A stretch of DNA of 64,000 nt from Amycolatopsis tucumanensis (GCF_021654135.1 NZ_JAKGSD010000035.1:21514-85513), one strand, 5' to 3'; shown: positions 33,595 to 42,507, counted from the stretch's first letter. Numbers and translations: made by a program. The notes: a model not told the origin generated them from the sequence alone.

Positions 33595-34683
33595 TTACCC
33601 GTCGGTTGCTGCGATCTTCGCGCTGCCCAGCACGACGTCGCCTGCCGCGTCCGGCCGGTAGAGCACGGCGACCTGGCCGGGGGCGACGCCGGTGAGCGGT
33701 TCACGCAACTGGATCCGCACCTGGTCGCCGTCCACCTCGGCGACGGCCTCGCCGAGGCCGCCGTGCGCACGGACCTGGACCACGCATTCGGTGGGGCCGT
33801 CGAGCGGCCCCGCGGGCCACACCGGGCGGTCGGCGCGGATCTCGCGGACGGTGAGCGCGTCGGCCGAGCCGACCTTGACCGTGCCGGAGACCGGCTCCAG
33901 CGCCAGCACGTACCGCGGCTTGCCGTCCAGCACCGAGCGGTCGATGCCGAGGCCCTTGCGCTGCCCGATGGTGAAGCCGTGCACACCGGTGTGGCGGCCC
34001 AGCACGGCGCCGGTCTCGGCGTCCACGAGGTCGCCTGGCCGCTGGCCGAGGCGCTTCTCCAGGAACTTCTTCGTGTCGCCGTCGGGGATGAAGCAGATGT
34101 CGTGGCTGTCCGGCTTGCGGGCGACGGCGAGGCCGCGGCGTTCGGCCTCCGCGCGGATGTCCGGCTTGCGAGTGTCGCCGACCGGGAACATCGAGTGGCG
34201 CAGCTGCTCCGGCGTCAGCGAGGCCAGCACGTAGGACTGGTCCTTGTCCGGGTCGACCGCCCTGCGCAGCTCCGGCACACCGTCCACAACGGACAGCCGG
34301 GCGTAGTGGCCGGTGGCGACGGCGTCGAAGCCGAGCGCGATCGCCTTCTCCAGCAGCGCCTCGAACTTGATCTTCTCGTTGCAGGTGACGCACGGGTTGG
34401 GGGTGCGGCCCGCGGCGTACTCGCCGACGAAGGTCTCGATGACCTCCTCGGTGAACCGCTCGGCGAAGTCCCAGACGTAGAACGGGATGCCGAGGATGTC
34501 CGCGGCGCGACGCGCGTCGTGCGAGTCCTCGATCGTGCAGCACCCGCGCGAGCCGGTGCGCAGGGTGCCCGGCTTGGCCGACAGCGCCAGGTGCACGCCG
34601 ACCACGTCGTGCCCGGCCTCCACCGCGCGGGCCGCCGCCACGGCCGAATCCACTCCCCCGCTCATCGCGGCCAGTACCCGCAT
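33595..34683 (-). CDS. mnmA: tRNA-specific 2-thiouridylase
   Basis: A 362-residue enzyme that thiolates U34 of tRNAs for Lys, Glu and Gln. The PP-loop is AMSGGVDSAV (Ser8-Ser13). The two catalytic cysteines are Cys101 in PNPCVTCNEKIKF and Cys197 in HDICFIPDGD. The start codon overlaps the stop of the cysteine desulfurase gene (TGATG), so the sulfur donor and acceptor are translated together. Length is typical. Confidence 0.97.
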   Translation of the reverse strand: MRVLAAMSGGVDSAVAAARAVEAGHDVVGVHLALSAKPGTLRTGSRGCCTIEDSHDARRAADILGIPFYVWDFAERFTEEVIETFVGEYAAGRTPNPCVTCNEKIKFEALLEKAIALGFDAVATGHYARLSVVDGVPELRRAVDPDKDQSYVLASLTPEQLRHSMFPVGDTRKPDIRAEAERRGLAVARKPDSHDICFIPDGDTKKFLEKRLGQRPGDLVDAETGAVLGRHTGVHGFTIGQRKGLGIDRSVLDGKPRYVLALEPVSGTVKVGSADALTVREIRADRPVWPAGPLDGPTECVVQVRAHGGLGEAVAEVDGDQVRIQLREPLTGVAPGQVAVLYRPDAAGDVVLGSAKIAATDG

Positions 34684-35879
34684 CACACCTCCTGCTTGTT
34701 CTTGCGCAGCCCGGACAGCCCGGCCTGCCGCGCCCGCGCGACCACCGCCGCGATCTCCCGGGCCACCGCGTCCACGTCGTCCGGAGTGGACGTGTGCCCG
34801 AGGGAGAACCGCAGCGAGCCGCGGGCCGACGCGGCGTCGGCGCCCATCGCCAGCAGCACGTGGCTGGGCTGCGCGACCCCCGCGGTGCACGCCGAGCCGG
34901 TCGAGCACTCGATGCCCTTGGCGTCCAGCAACATCAGCAGGCTGTCGCCCGCGCAGCCGGGGAACGTGAAGTGCGCGATGCCGGGCAGTCTGCCCTCGCC
35001 CGTCGGCATGCCGTTGAGGATCACGTCCGGCACCTCGCGCCGGACGGCCTCGATGAGCGCGTCCCGCAGGCCGCCGACCCGCTCGGCGTAGCGGGGCTGC
35101 TCGCGCACCGCTTCCTCGACGGCCGTCGCGAACGCGCGGATGGCGGGCACGTCGAGCGTGCCGGAGCGGACGTCGCGCTCCTGGCCGCCGCCGTGCAGCA
35201 GCGGCACGCACTCGGTGTCGCGGGACAGCACGAGCGCGCCGACGCCGTAGGGGCCGCCGAGCTTGTGCCCGGTGAGGGTGAGCGCGCTGACGCCGCTGTC
35301 CGCGAAGTGCACCGGGACAGCGCCGACGGCCTGCACGGCGTCGGTGTGCAGCGGGATTTCGTGCTCCGCGCAGATCGCCGCGAGCTCGGCCATCGGGTTG
35401 ACCGTGCCGACCTCGTTGTTCGCCCACATGACGGTGACCAGCGCCACGTCGTCCGGGTCGGCCTCGATGGCCTTGCGCACGGTCTCCGGCAGCACGCGGC
35501 CGTGTTCGTCCACGTCGAGCCAGGTGACCTCGGCCTGGGCGTGGTCGGCGAGCCACTGCACCGCGTCCAGCACGGCGTGGTGCTCGACCGCGCTCGCCAG
35601 GACGCGGCGGCGCTTCGGGTCGGCGGCCTGGCGCGCCCAGTAGATGCCCTTGACCGCGAGGTTGTCGCTTTCCGTGCCGCCCGCGGTGAAGATGACTTCG
35701 GACGGACGGGCGCCCAGCGCCTCGCCGATGACCTCCCGCGCTTCCTCGACGGCCCGCCGCGCGCGGCGGCCGGAGGAATGCAGCGAGCTGGCGTTGCCCA
35801 CCGTGGACAGCGCCTCGCTCATCGCCGCAATGGCGGACGGCGACATGGGGGTGGTCGCCGCGTGGTCGAGATAGGTCAT
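34683..35879 (-). CDS. iscS: Cysteine desulfurase (IscS/NifS family)
   Basis: A 398-residue PLP enzyme that takes sulfur from cysteine as a persulfide. The PLP Lys206 is in LTGHKLGGP; His101 is in SAVEHHAVLD; the persulfide cysteine is probably Cys325 in ECSTGSACTAG. It is fused by overlap to mnmA, as in mycobacteria (Rv3025c-Rv3024c), so tRNA thiolation is a main job; supply to iron-sulfur clusters is also possible. ATG at 35879 is the natural start (TYLDHAATTPM). Confidence 0.95.
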   Translation of the reverse strand: MTYLDHAATTPMSPSAIAAMSEALSTVGNASSLHSSGRRARRAVEEAREVIGEALGARPSEVIFTAGGTESDNLAVKGIYWARQAADPKRRRVLASAVEHHAVLDAVQWLADHAQAEVTWLDVDEHGRVLPETVRKAIEADPDDVALVTVMWANNEVGTVNPMAELAAICAEHEIPLHTDAVQAVGAVPVHFADSGVSALTLTGHKLGGPYGVGALVLSRDTECVPLLHGGGQERDVRSGTLDVPAIRAFATAVEEAVREQPRYAERVGGLRDALIEAVRREVPDVILNGMPTGEGRLPGIAHFTFPGCAGDSLLMLLDAKGIECSTGSACTAGVAQPSHVLLAMGADAASARGSLRFSLGHTSTPDDVDAVAREIAAVVARARQAGLSGLRKNKQEV

Positions 35880-35906
35880 CGCACTACCAGGGTAGACCGT
35901 GCGGTA

Positions 35907-37259
35907 TCACTCGCGTGTGGGCCACCGCCGGGTGATGACGACGCCCACCACGGCGAGCGCGGCGAGCGTGAGCGCGAGCACACCCAGGGCGGGCGCGGGC
36001 TCGTGCGCCGAGGCGAGCAGGCCGAGCAGGACCCCGCCGAAGCCGACGGTCAGCGCCGAGGTGACCCAGTCGCCCAGCTGCATGGCCGAGGTGTTGAACC
36101 CGCGCTCGTGCTCGGGTGAGAACCGCAGCAACAGCAGGGAGATCGACGGGTAGGCGATGCCCATGCCCGCCCCGCCGAGCAGGCACGCGACGAACGCGAG
36201 CCAGCCGGGGAACCACGGCTGCGCGACGAACCCGAACAGCAGCACGGCGACGGCGACCATCCCGAACCCGGCGCGCAGCAGCTTCTCGCGGGACCAGTCC
36301 GGGTGGCGGCCCTGCACGGCGGAGGCCGCGGACCAGGTGAGCGCGGAGGCCGTCAGCGGGAGCCCGGCCAGTGCCGGGCTGTAGCCGTGGACGGTGGCCA
36401 TGGCCAGTGGGAGGTAGGCCTCCATCCCGGCGAAGGCGCCGCCGAGCAGCGCCCGCGAGGCGACGACCGTCGGCAGGCCGGGCCGCGCGGTGACCGTCCC
36501 CGGCGGCACGAGGCGGCGGACGGCGATGGCGAGCGCGAGGAGGCCGGCCGCGCCGTAGCCGAGCGCGGCGGGGCTGGGGTGCTGGGCGGCCCAGGTCAGC
36601 GCGGCGACCCCGGCCGCGGCGGCGAGGGCGACCAGGACCCCGGCACGGCGTTGGCCGGCGCCCGCGGTGTGGGTGAGCCGTCGCGCGACCGGGATCAGCA
36701 TCAGCAGGCCGACCAGGGCCAGCGGCACGAGGCCGAGGAACACCCAGCGCCAGCCGAGGTGCTCGGTGATGAGGCCGGCGACGGTCGGCCCGACGACGGC
36801 GGGCAGCACCCAGGCCGCCGCGTTGGCCGCGTACATGACGGGCCGTTCCCGGTCGGTGTAGACGAGCGCGATCAGCAGCGAGACGGCGACCAGGACGATG
36901 CCCGAGCCGAGCCCCTGGAGGACGCGACCGGCGAGCAGGAGCGCCATGTCGGTGGCGGTCCCGGCGACGACCAGCCCGGCGAGGAACAGCCCGGGCCCGG
37001 CGATCATGGGAATCGCGGGCCCACGGCGGTCGCAAACCCGCCCGGACAACACGGTCGCCACGACGCTGGCGACGAGGAACGCGGTGAACGGCCAGGAGTA
37101 GAGCCGCTGCCCCTCCAGGTCGGCGACCATGGTGGGCATCGCGGTGGCGACGCCCATGCTCTCGAACGCGATGAGGGTGACGACGAGCAGGCTGGCCACG
37201 GTGGTCGTCCGGTGCTCGGCCGTCCACAGCACCCCCCGCGACCGGGCTTCGACGATCAT
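35907..37259 (-). CDS. MFS transporter
   Basis: A 450-residue multi-pass transporter with 12 or more hydrophobic segments. It has VLSGRVCDRRGPAIP (the loop 2-3 MFS motif in relaxed form) and RVLQGLGSGIVLVAVSLLIALVY after the fourth-fifth helices, resembling the antiporter motif. Likely an exporter; substrate unknown. ATG 37259 is chosen; an in-frame upstream start at 37286 would run into the inverted repeat. It ends 27 bp upstream of the cysteine desulfurase gene on the same strand. Confidence 0.85.
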   Translation of the reverse strand: MIVEARSRGVLWTAEHRTTTVASLLVVTLIAFESMGVATAMPTMVADLEGQRLYSWPFTAFLVASVVATVLSGRVCDRRGPAIPMIAGPGLFLAGLVVAGTATDMALLLAGRVLQGLGSGIVLVAVSLLIALVYTDRERPVMYAANAAAWVLPAVVGPTVAGLITEHLGWRWVFLGLVPLALVGLLMLIPVARRLTHTAGAGQRRAGVLVALAAAAGVAALTWAAQHPSPAALGYGAAGLLALAIAVRRLVPPGTVTARPGLPTVVASRALLGGAFAGMEAYLPLAMATVHGYSPALAGLPLTASALTWSAASAVQGRHPDWSREKLLRAGFGMVAVAVLLFGFVAQPWFPGWLAFVACLLGGAGMGIAYPSISLLLLRFSPEHERGFNTSAMQLGDWVTSALTVGFGGVLLGLLASAHEPAPALGVLALTLAALAVVGVVITRRWPTRE

Positions 37260-37274
37260 GACCTCAGGCTGCAA

Positions 37275-37292
37275 CCTCCACCACACTGGAGG
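37275..37292. promoter_or_regulatory. Inverted repeat upstream of the MFS gene
   Basis: CCTCCA-CCACAC-TGGAGG has perfect 6-bp arms and lies 16-33 bp before the MFS start codon, a plausible operator. No regulator gene is adjacent. Confidence 0.4.
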
Positions 37293-37336
37293 TCAAGAAC
37301 CAGCCACAAAACCGCCACCCGGCAACGGAACGCACC

Positions 37337-37531
37337 AAACCCCCCGAACCACTCCCCTCCCGCAACCCGATCCCCAGCCAAATCGGTTGCCGAGCCACCG
37401 GGTCAAGGCACGCTTTCCCGCCTTGACGCGGTGTCTCGGCAACCGAACGATTCAAGATCGGGTTCGGAAGGGGCTTCTTCTCATCCGGGCGTAGCGAAGC
37501 GAAGCCCGGCGCCCTCAACACCCGCGTAGCG
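37337..37531. repeat. Dispersed nested-palindrome element, copy 2
   Basis: About 195 bp nearly identical to 4360-4549, in the same orientation. The nested stems are preserved: the middle stem CGGTTGCCGAG/CTCGGCAACCG and inner stem GTCAAGGC/GCCTTGAC are identical, and the outer stem matches with one change. Here the element runs into a gene: its last 51 bp (37481-37531) encode the final 16 residues and stop of the PlsC-like acyltransferase. Confidence 0.85.
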
Positions 37532-38365
37532 CCGCCCAACGGAGCCCCGCTGCGAAGGCAAAGCCACATTCCCCAACGCAGCCTGCACGGAAGCCTCAGC
37601 CAGCGCAGCCAACTCCCGCCGATCCGAAGCACGCCCCGGCGCGATCTCCCCGCACACGATCACCTCGAGCACCAGCCCACGCAACGCCGCGACCCGCTTC
37701 AGCGAATCGATCAGCGACTCCGGCCCGATGAACGCGGGCTGGGTCGTCTCGCGGCCGTCGGCCATCCGGTAGCGCAGCGCGAGCGGCCGCACCGGGACAC
37801 CGGCGTCGATCGCGGCCTGGAAGGTCGCCGGGCGGAACCGGCCGGACGCCAGGCCGCACCACGTGGTGCCCTCGGGTGTGACGTTCACCAGCGAACCGGC
37901 CCGCAGGGCGGCGGCCAGCTGGTCGATCGTGGACGGCAGTGTCGACAGCCGTTCGCGGTCCAGGAAGATGCTGCCGCCGCGCGCGACCAGCGTACCCAGC
38001 ACCGGCCAGCCCGCGATCTCCCGCTTCGCCAGCGCACGCATCGGGCGCACCGCGTTGACCGCCACGATGTCCAGCCACGAGATGTGGTTGTTCACCACCA
38101 GCGCCCCGCGGCCGCCGCTGTCCAGCGGCTCGCCCCGGACCACCAGCCGCACCCCGAACGCCCGCAGCACACCGCGGAACACCAGCCGTGCCACCGAATT
38201 CCGGCACCGCGGCACGAACATCACCGGCAGGGCCCCGAATGCCAGCAGCACCACGCCGGCAGCGGCGGTGAACCGCAGCGCGCGCCGCACCCCGCCGACC
38301 GACGGCGCGCCCGGCGTCAGGCACCCGTCGCCGCACGGCGAAGCGGGCATCCAGGGGTGGCTCAT
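37481..38365 (-). CDS. PlsC-family acyltransferase (OlsA-like)
   Basis: A 294-residue 1-acylglycerol-phosphate-acyltransferase-fold enzyme. Catalytic motif NHISWLD (H-x4-D), then RGGSIFLDRER and TPEGTTW are the PlsC blocks. The N-terminus has a membrane segment (FTAAAGVVLLAFGALPVMF). The gene overlaps the OlsB-like gene by ATGA, the arrangement of olsB-olsA, where OlsA O-acylates lyso-ornithine lipid. A phospholipid acyltransferase role is the alternative. The C-terminal 16 residues come from the repeat element, so the original C-terminus may have been replaced. Confidence 0.82.
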   Translation of the reverse strand: MSHPWMPASPCGDGCLTPGAPSVGGVRRALRFTAAAGVVLLAFGALPVMFVPRCRNSVARLVFRGVLRAFGVRLVVRGEPLDSGGRGALVVNNHISWLDIVAVNAVRPMRALAKREIAGWPVLGTLVARGGSIFLDRERLSTLPSTIDQLAAALRAGSLVNVTPEGTTWCGLASGRFRPATFQAAIDAGVPVRPLALRYRMADGRETTQPAFIGPESLIDSLKRVAALRGLVLEVIVCGEIAPGRASDRRELAALAEASVQAALGNVALPSQRGSVGRRYAGVEGAGLRFATPG

Positions 38366-39141
38366 GCCTGGTTCCCGAGGAAGAACTTGAGGTAACGCTC
38401 GTCCATCTGCTGCAGGTCGAGCAGGGTGAAGAAGTCGGCGACGGCGAAGTCCGGGTCGTGCGCGGGCGGGCCGCACACCTTCGCGCCGAGGCGGGTGTAG
38501 CCCTTGATCAGCGGCGGCAGCAAGGCGCGGGCCGGGCGCGCGATGTCCGCGTCCTGCCACGGGTTCAGCGGCGTCACGCGCTGCGACTCGGGCGCGTAGT
38601 GCTTGGCGCGGAGGAGGTCCCACACGCCCGCCGCGTAGGAGCCGCCGTCGGTGAGCGGGACCGACGCGCAGCCGCCCAGGTAGCGGTGGCCGGACAGCAG
38701 CATGTACCGCCCGATCCCGGCCCACACCAGGCTCACCACGGCGCCGGTGCGGTGGTCGGGGTGCACGCACGAGCGGCCGGTCTCGACGAGGGAGCCCCGC
38801 AGGCCGGCGAGGTTCGACAGGTCGAACTCGGTTTCGGAGTACAGGCCGCCGGCCCGCTCGGCGCGCCCCGGCGGGAGCATCCGGTAGGTGCCGACGATCT
38901 CGCCGGTGTTGTCGTCGCGCACCACGAGGTGGTCGCAGAACTCGTCGAACCGGTCGGCGTCCACGCCGGGCGCGGAGTGCAGGGTGGCCCCCATCTCCTC
39001 GGCGAAGACCTGGTAGCGGAGCCGTTGTGCGGCAACCACTTCGTCGTTGTCGTAGGCGACGAGGAGGGAGTAGCGGGCAGCGCCATCGGGGAGCTGGCCG
39101 TCCTGGCTGTCGGTGCTGACGAGCAACTGGGACCGCGTCAT
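38362..39141 (-). CDS. OlsB-like N-acyltransferase (GNAT fold)
   Basis: A 259-residue protein of the GNAT/autoinducer-synthase-like family. RLRYQVFAEEMGA, DEFCDHLVVRD, GTYRMLPP, ETGRSCVHPDHRTG and GCASVPLTDGG are the conserved blocks of OlsB, the enzyme that N-acylates ornithine with a 3-hydroxy fatty acid. With the OlsA-like gene it would make ornithine lipids; hemolysin-like or other N-acyl amino acid products are possible. ATG 39141 is the first start close to the fold; upstream codons to 39219 lie in the control region. Confidence 0.78.
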   Translation of the reverse strand: MTRSQLLVSTDSQDGQLPDGAARYSLLVAYDNDEVVAAQRLRYQVFAEEMGATLHSAPGVDADRFDEFCDHLVVRDDNTGEIVGTYRMLPPGRAERAGGLYSETEFDLSNLAGLRGSLVETGRSCVHPDHRTGAVVSLVWAGIGRYMLLSGHRYLGGCASVPLTDGGSYAAGVWDLLRAKHYAPESQRVTPLNPWQDADIARPARALLPPLIKGYTRLGAKVCGPPAHDPDFAVADFFTLLDLQQMDERYLKFFLGNQA

Positions 39142-39223
39142 GTCTGTAGGTGTACCGGCGGGAAGGAAACCGCCAGGAGGTTCATCGCGTGACCACCTCG
39201 TGCACGTTGGATGAACCACGGGT

Positions 39224-39241
39224 TCTCAGGGTTCTCTCAGG
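39224..39241. promoter_or_regulatory. Direct repeat upstream of the OlsB-like gene
   Basis: TCTCAGG occurs at 39224-39230 and again at 39235-39241, exactly 11 bp apart, one helical turn. This is the geometry bound by OmpR-family response regulators. It lies in the 187-bp divergent space between the OlsB-like and MscS genes. Confidence 0.45.
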
Positions 39242-39328
39242 AAGCCTGCGTGATCAGGCTCAAGTCATGAGATCGACACGATCGGGGTATGGCCTCACGG
39301 AACGTGGTGCCGACCGGAAGTGAGAGGG

Positions 39329-40477
39329 ATGTCCGGCAGCTGGTTGCGGATCGTGGTGGCGCTCGGCGTGGCGGCGGTGGTGTTCGGCCTGTTCCTGGCC
39401 GTGGAGTACGTGCTGCGGCGGGTCCTGCGGCGGCTCGGTCAGCGCGCGACCGTGCTCGGTGAGCTCGCCGAGCACATCCACGCGCCGCTGCGGTGGTTCG
39501 GCGCGATGATCGTCCTGCGCATCACCGTGCTCGTCGCGTTGCCCACCGGGTCCTGGCGCAACGCCACCTCGCACGTGCTGACGCTGGCGCTGATCGGGAC
39601 CGGCGCGTGGCTGCTGGCCGGCGTGCTGACCGCGATCGAGCAGACGATGCTGGGCCGGTGGCGCGTCGACGTCGCGGACAACCGGCACGCGCGGCGCATG
39701 CAGACGCAGATCCGGCTGGTGCGGCGGGTGATCGTGGCCGCGATCGCGGTGCTCGCGCTCGGCGCGATGCTGATGACGTTCCCCGGGCTGCGCACGGCGG
39801 GCACCAGCCTGCTGGCCTCGGCCGGCGTCATCGGCGCGATCGCCGCGCTGGCCGCGCAGTCGTTGCTTGGCAACGTGTTCGCCGGGCTGCAGATCGCGTT
39901 CAGCGACGCCATCCGGCTGGACGACGTGGTGATCGTGGAGAACGAGTGGGGCCGCGTCGAGGACATCACGCTGACCTACCTGGTGGTGCACCTGTGGGAC
40001 GACCGGCGGCTGGTCATCCCGACCGCGCAGTTCATGTCGCAGCCGTTCGAGAACTGGACCCGCCGCGACGCCGCGCTGCTCGGGACGGTGGAGCTGGACG
40101 TCGACTGGACGATGCCGGTCGACGAGATGCGCGACGAGCTGCGGCGGATCCTCGAGTCGACCGACCTGTGGGACGGCCGGGTGAGCGTGCTGCAGGTGAC
40201 CGACGCGACGCACACCCTGGTGCGCGTGCGGGCGCTGGTGAGCGCGGTGGACGCCGGCACGCTGTGGGACCTGCGCTGCCTGGTGCGGGAGCAGCTGGTG
40301 CAGTGGCTGCGGAGCAAGCACCCATACGCCGTGCCGCGCGTGCGGACCGAGCGCGTCCCCGAGACCCCGTCGCGCCGCACCGAGGAGGAACCGCCCGAGC
40401 AGGACGCGCGCGTGTTCGGCGGCAGCGTCGACGGCATGGTGCGGGAGCACGCCTTCCACGGACCTGGCCGGTCGTGA
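39329..40477 (+). CDS. Small-conductance mechanosensitive channel (MscS family)
   Basis: A 382-residue membrane protein with four N-terminal hydrophobic segments (about 6-26, 56-74, 86-107, 130-150), the pore-lining helix GTSLLASAGVIGAIAALAAQSLLGN, and a cytoplasmic beta domain starting GLQIAFSDAIRLDDVVIVENEWGRVEDI, the MscS signature. The C-terminal tail is charged and Pro/Glu-rich. It would open under membrane tension to release solutes. ATG 39329 has GGAAG 8 nt upstream. It converges on etfA. Confidence 0.9.
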   Translation: MSGSWLRIVVALGVAAVVFGLFLAVEYVLRRVLRRLGQRATVLGELAEHIHAPLRWFGAMIVLRITVLVALPTGSWRNATSHVLTLALIGTGAWLLAGVLTAIEQTMLGRWRVDVADNRHARRMQTQIRLVRRVIVAAIAVLALGAMLMTFPGLRTAGTSLLASAGVIGAIAALAAQSLLGNVFAGLQIAFSDAIRLDDVVIVENEWGRVEDITLTYLVVHLWDDRRLVIPTAQFMSQPFENWTRRDAALLGTVELDVDWTMPVDEMRDELRRILESTDLWDGRVSVLQVTDATHTLVRVRALVSAVDAGTLWDLRCLVREQLVQWLRSKHPYAVPRVRTERVPETPSRRTEEEPPEQDARVFGGSVDGMVREHAFHGPGRS

Positions 40478-40513
40478 AAAAAGGGCCACCGCCGGAAAAT
40501 CCGGCGGTGGCCC
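40477..40513 (-). terminator. Intrinsic terminator of etfBA
   Basis: A 14-bp perfect stem (40483-40496 with 40500-40513, loop AAA) is followed on the minus strand by TTTTTT, 21 bp after the etfA stop. The same hairpin lacks a U-tract on the plus strand. Confidence 0.9.
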
Positions 40514-40533
40514 CTCAGGCATCAGGCGAACCC

Positions 40534-41490
40534 TCAGCCCTTGCGCTTGGTGACCTCTTCGGTCAGCTGCGGCGCGACGTTGAACAGGTCGCCCACCACA
40601 CCGAAGTCGGCGATCTCGAAGATCGGCGCCTCCGGGTCCTTGTTGACCGCGACGATGGTCTTCGAGGTCTGCATGCCGGCCCGGTGCTGGATCGCGCCGG
40701 AGATGCCCAGCGCGACGTACAGCTGCGGCGACACCGTCTTACCGGTCTGCCCCACCTGGAACTGCGCCGGGTAGTAGCCGGAGTCGACCGCGGCGCGCGA
40801 GGCGCCGACGGCCGCGCCGAGCGAGTCGGCCAGCTTCTCCACGACCTCGAACTTCTCGGCCGAACCGACACCGCGGCCACCGGACACCACGATCGTGGCC
40901 TCGGTCAGCTCAGGGCGGTCACCGCCGACGACCGGCTCCACGCCGGTGATCTTCGCCGACTTGGCGGCATCGACCGCGGGCAGCTCGACGGCCTCCTCGG
41001 CCGCCGCGCCCTCGGCTTGCGCGGCCTCGACCGCACCCGGGCGCACCGAGATGATCGGCAGGCCCTGGGCCTTCGACTTCACCGAGTACGCGCCACCGAA
41101 GATGGACTGCTCCACGGTGCCGTCGGAGTTGACACCCACGGCGTCGTAGATCAGGCCGCCGCCGACACGGATCGCCAGACGACCGGAGACCTCCTTGCCC
41201 TCGGCGGACGCGGTGACGATCACCGCCGCCGGGGAGGCCTGCTCGACCAGCTTGGCCAGCGCGTCGACCTTCGGGGTCACCAGGTAGTTCGCGGCGTCCT
41301 CGGACTCGGCCACGTACACCTTCTGGGCACCGTAGGCGCCCAGCTGCTCCTTGAACTTGCCGGCGGTGCCCGGGGCGCCGACGACGACGGCCGACGGCTC
41401 GCCCAGCTCGCGGGCGGCGGTCAGCGCCTCGAACGTGGTCTTCTTCAGCTCGCCGTTGAGGTGGTCGACGAGAACCAGAACTTCAGCCAT
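40534..41490 (-). CDS. etfA: Electron transfer flavoprotein alpha subunit
   Basis: A 318-residue FAD-binding subunit (FixB). The C-terminal FAD domain has VVSGGRGVGSAEKFEVVEKLAD, GASRAAVDSGY, QVGQTGKTVSPQLYVALGISGAIQH and AVNKDPEAPIFEIADFGVVGD, all classic ETF-alpha motifs. With EtfB it moves electrons from acyl-CoA dehydrogenases to ETF-quinone oxidoreductase. It starts 18 bp after the etfB stop and is last in the operon. Confidence 0.97.
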   Translation of the reverse strand: MAEVLVLVDHLNGELKKTTFEALTAARELGEPSAVVVGAPGTAGKFKEQLGAYGAQKVYVAESEDAANYLVTPKVDALAKLVEQASPAAVIVTASAEGKEVSGRLAIRVGGGLIYDAVGVNSDGTVEQSIFGGAYSVKSKAQGLPIISVRPGAVEAAQAEGAAAEEAVELPAVDAAKSAKITGVEPVVGGDRPELTEATIVVSGGRGVGSAEKFEVVEKLADSLGAAVGASRAAVDSGYYPAQFQVGQTGKTVSPQLYVALGISGAIQHRAGMQTSKTIVAVNKDPEAPIFEIADFGVVGDLFNVAPQLTEEVTKRKG

Positions 41491-41508
41491 TGCTCCGTTG
41501 CTCCTGCC

Positions 41509-42294
41509 TCAGATGATCTTCTGGCCGACCAGGTACTCGGCGATCTTGCTGCCGCCGTCACCCTCGTCCTCGACGCGCTCACCCGCGGTGCGCGGGGGCT
41601 TCGGGGCCGCTTCGACCACAGTGGACAGCGCGCTGCCGAGGCCGACGGCGCCCGCGTCGACGCCGAGGTCGGCGATCGTCAGGGTCTCCACCGGCTTCTT
41701 CTTCGCGGCCATGATGCCCTTGAAAGACGGGTAACGCGGCTCGTTGATCTTCTCGGTGACGCTCACCAGCGCGGGCAGGTTCGCCTCGAGGTGGGTCAGG
41801 CCGTCGTCGGTCTCCCGGTCGGCCTTGACGGTGCTGCCCTCGACGGTCAGCGACCGGACCTGGGTCAGCTGCGGCAGCCCGAGCAGCTCGGCCAGCATCG
41901 CGGGAACGGCGCCGGCGCGGCCGTCCGAGGCCTCGTTGCCGGCGATGACCAGGTCGAAGCCCTCGACCTTGCCGACGGCGGCGGCGAGCACCTTGGCGGT
42001 GGCCACGGCGTCGGAGCCGTGCAGGGCCTCGTCCGAGACGTGGATGGCCTTGTCCGCGCCCATCGAGAGGGCCTTGCGGATGGCGTCGGTCGCGCGGTCC
42101 GGGCCCACCGAGATCACGGTGACCTCGCCCTCGCCGGCTTCCTTGATCTTCAGCGCTTCTTCGACCGCCTTCTCGTTGATCTCGTCGAGAACGGCGTCGG
42201 CGGACTCGCGGTCGAGCGTGTGGTCACCATCGGAGAGCTTGCGCTCCGAATAGGTGTCCGGCACCTGCTTGACCAGGACAACAATGTTCGTCAT
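41509..42294 (-). CDS. etfB: Electron transfer flavoprotein beta subunit
   Basis: A 261-residue subunit (FixA). It starts TNIVVLVKQVPDTYSERKL and contains the AMP-binding VIAGNEASDGRAGAVPAMLAELLGLPQ block and the ETF-beta signature around VSVTEKINEPRYPSFKGIMAAKKKP. ATG 42294 gives the normal N-terminus; GGGGA lies just upstream. Drives the etfBA operon from a promoter region with a 12-bp palindrome. Confidence 0.97.
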   Translation of the reverse strand: MTNIVVLVKQVPDTYSERKLSDGDHTLDRESADAVLDEINEKAVEEALKIKEAGEGEVTVISVGPDRATDAIRKALSMGADKAIHVSDEALHGSDAVATAKVLAAAVGKVEGFDLVIAGNEASDGRAGAVPAMLAELLGLPQLTQVRSLTVEGSTVKADRETDDGLTHLEANLPALVSVTEKINEPRYPSFKGIMAAKKKPVETLTIADLGVDAGAVGLGSALSTVVEAAPKPPRTAGERVEDEGDGGSKIAEYLVGQKII

Positions 42295-42324
42295 TGGTCC
42301 CCTTCGACCTCCCTGAACCAGCCT

Positions 42325-42336
42325 TACTGGTCGGTA
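42325..42336. promoter_or_regulatory. Palindromic operator upstream of etfB
   Basis: TACTGGTCGGTA (imperfect palindrome, 8 of 12 positions symmetric) sits 31-42 bp upstream of the etfB start. Its shape resembles the T-A-C-x-G-A-C-C-G-G-T-x-G-T-A type sites of TetR-type fatty acid regulators in actinobacteria. The regulator is not in the window as far as I can tell. Confidence 0.4.
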
Positions 42337-42493
42337 GCGTAGGGAGATTTCAGCCCCGACGCGCCCCGAGGTGACGGCATTCACCCGGAATCCCGATTTA
42401 TCGGGACGATCGTTCAGCTTTATCTCCGATGCGCCCAGGCTACTCCGAGTGGACGCTTGCGCGGATGGGTTACCCCGGATGGTGCGATCGGTC

Positions 42494-42499
42494 TAACCT
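42494..42499 (+). promoter_or_regulatory. Leaderless-type -10 element of degV
   Basis: TAACCT ends 8 nt before the GTG at 42508. Confidence 0.5.
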
Positions 42500-42507
42500 G
42501 ACTTCCC

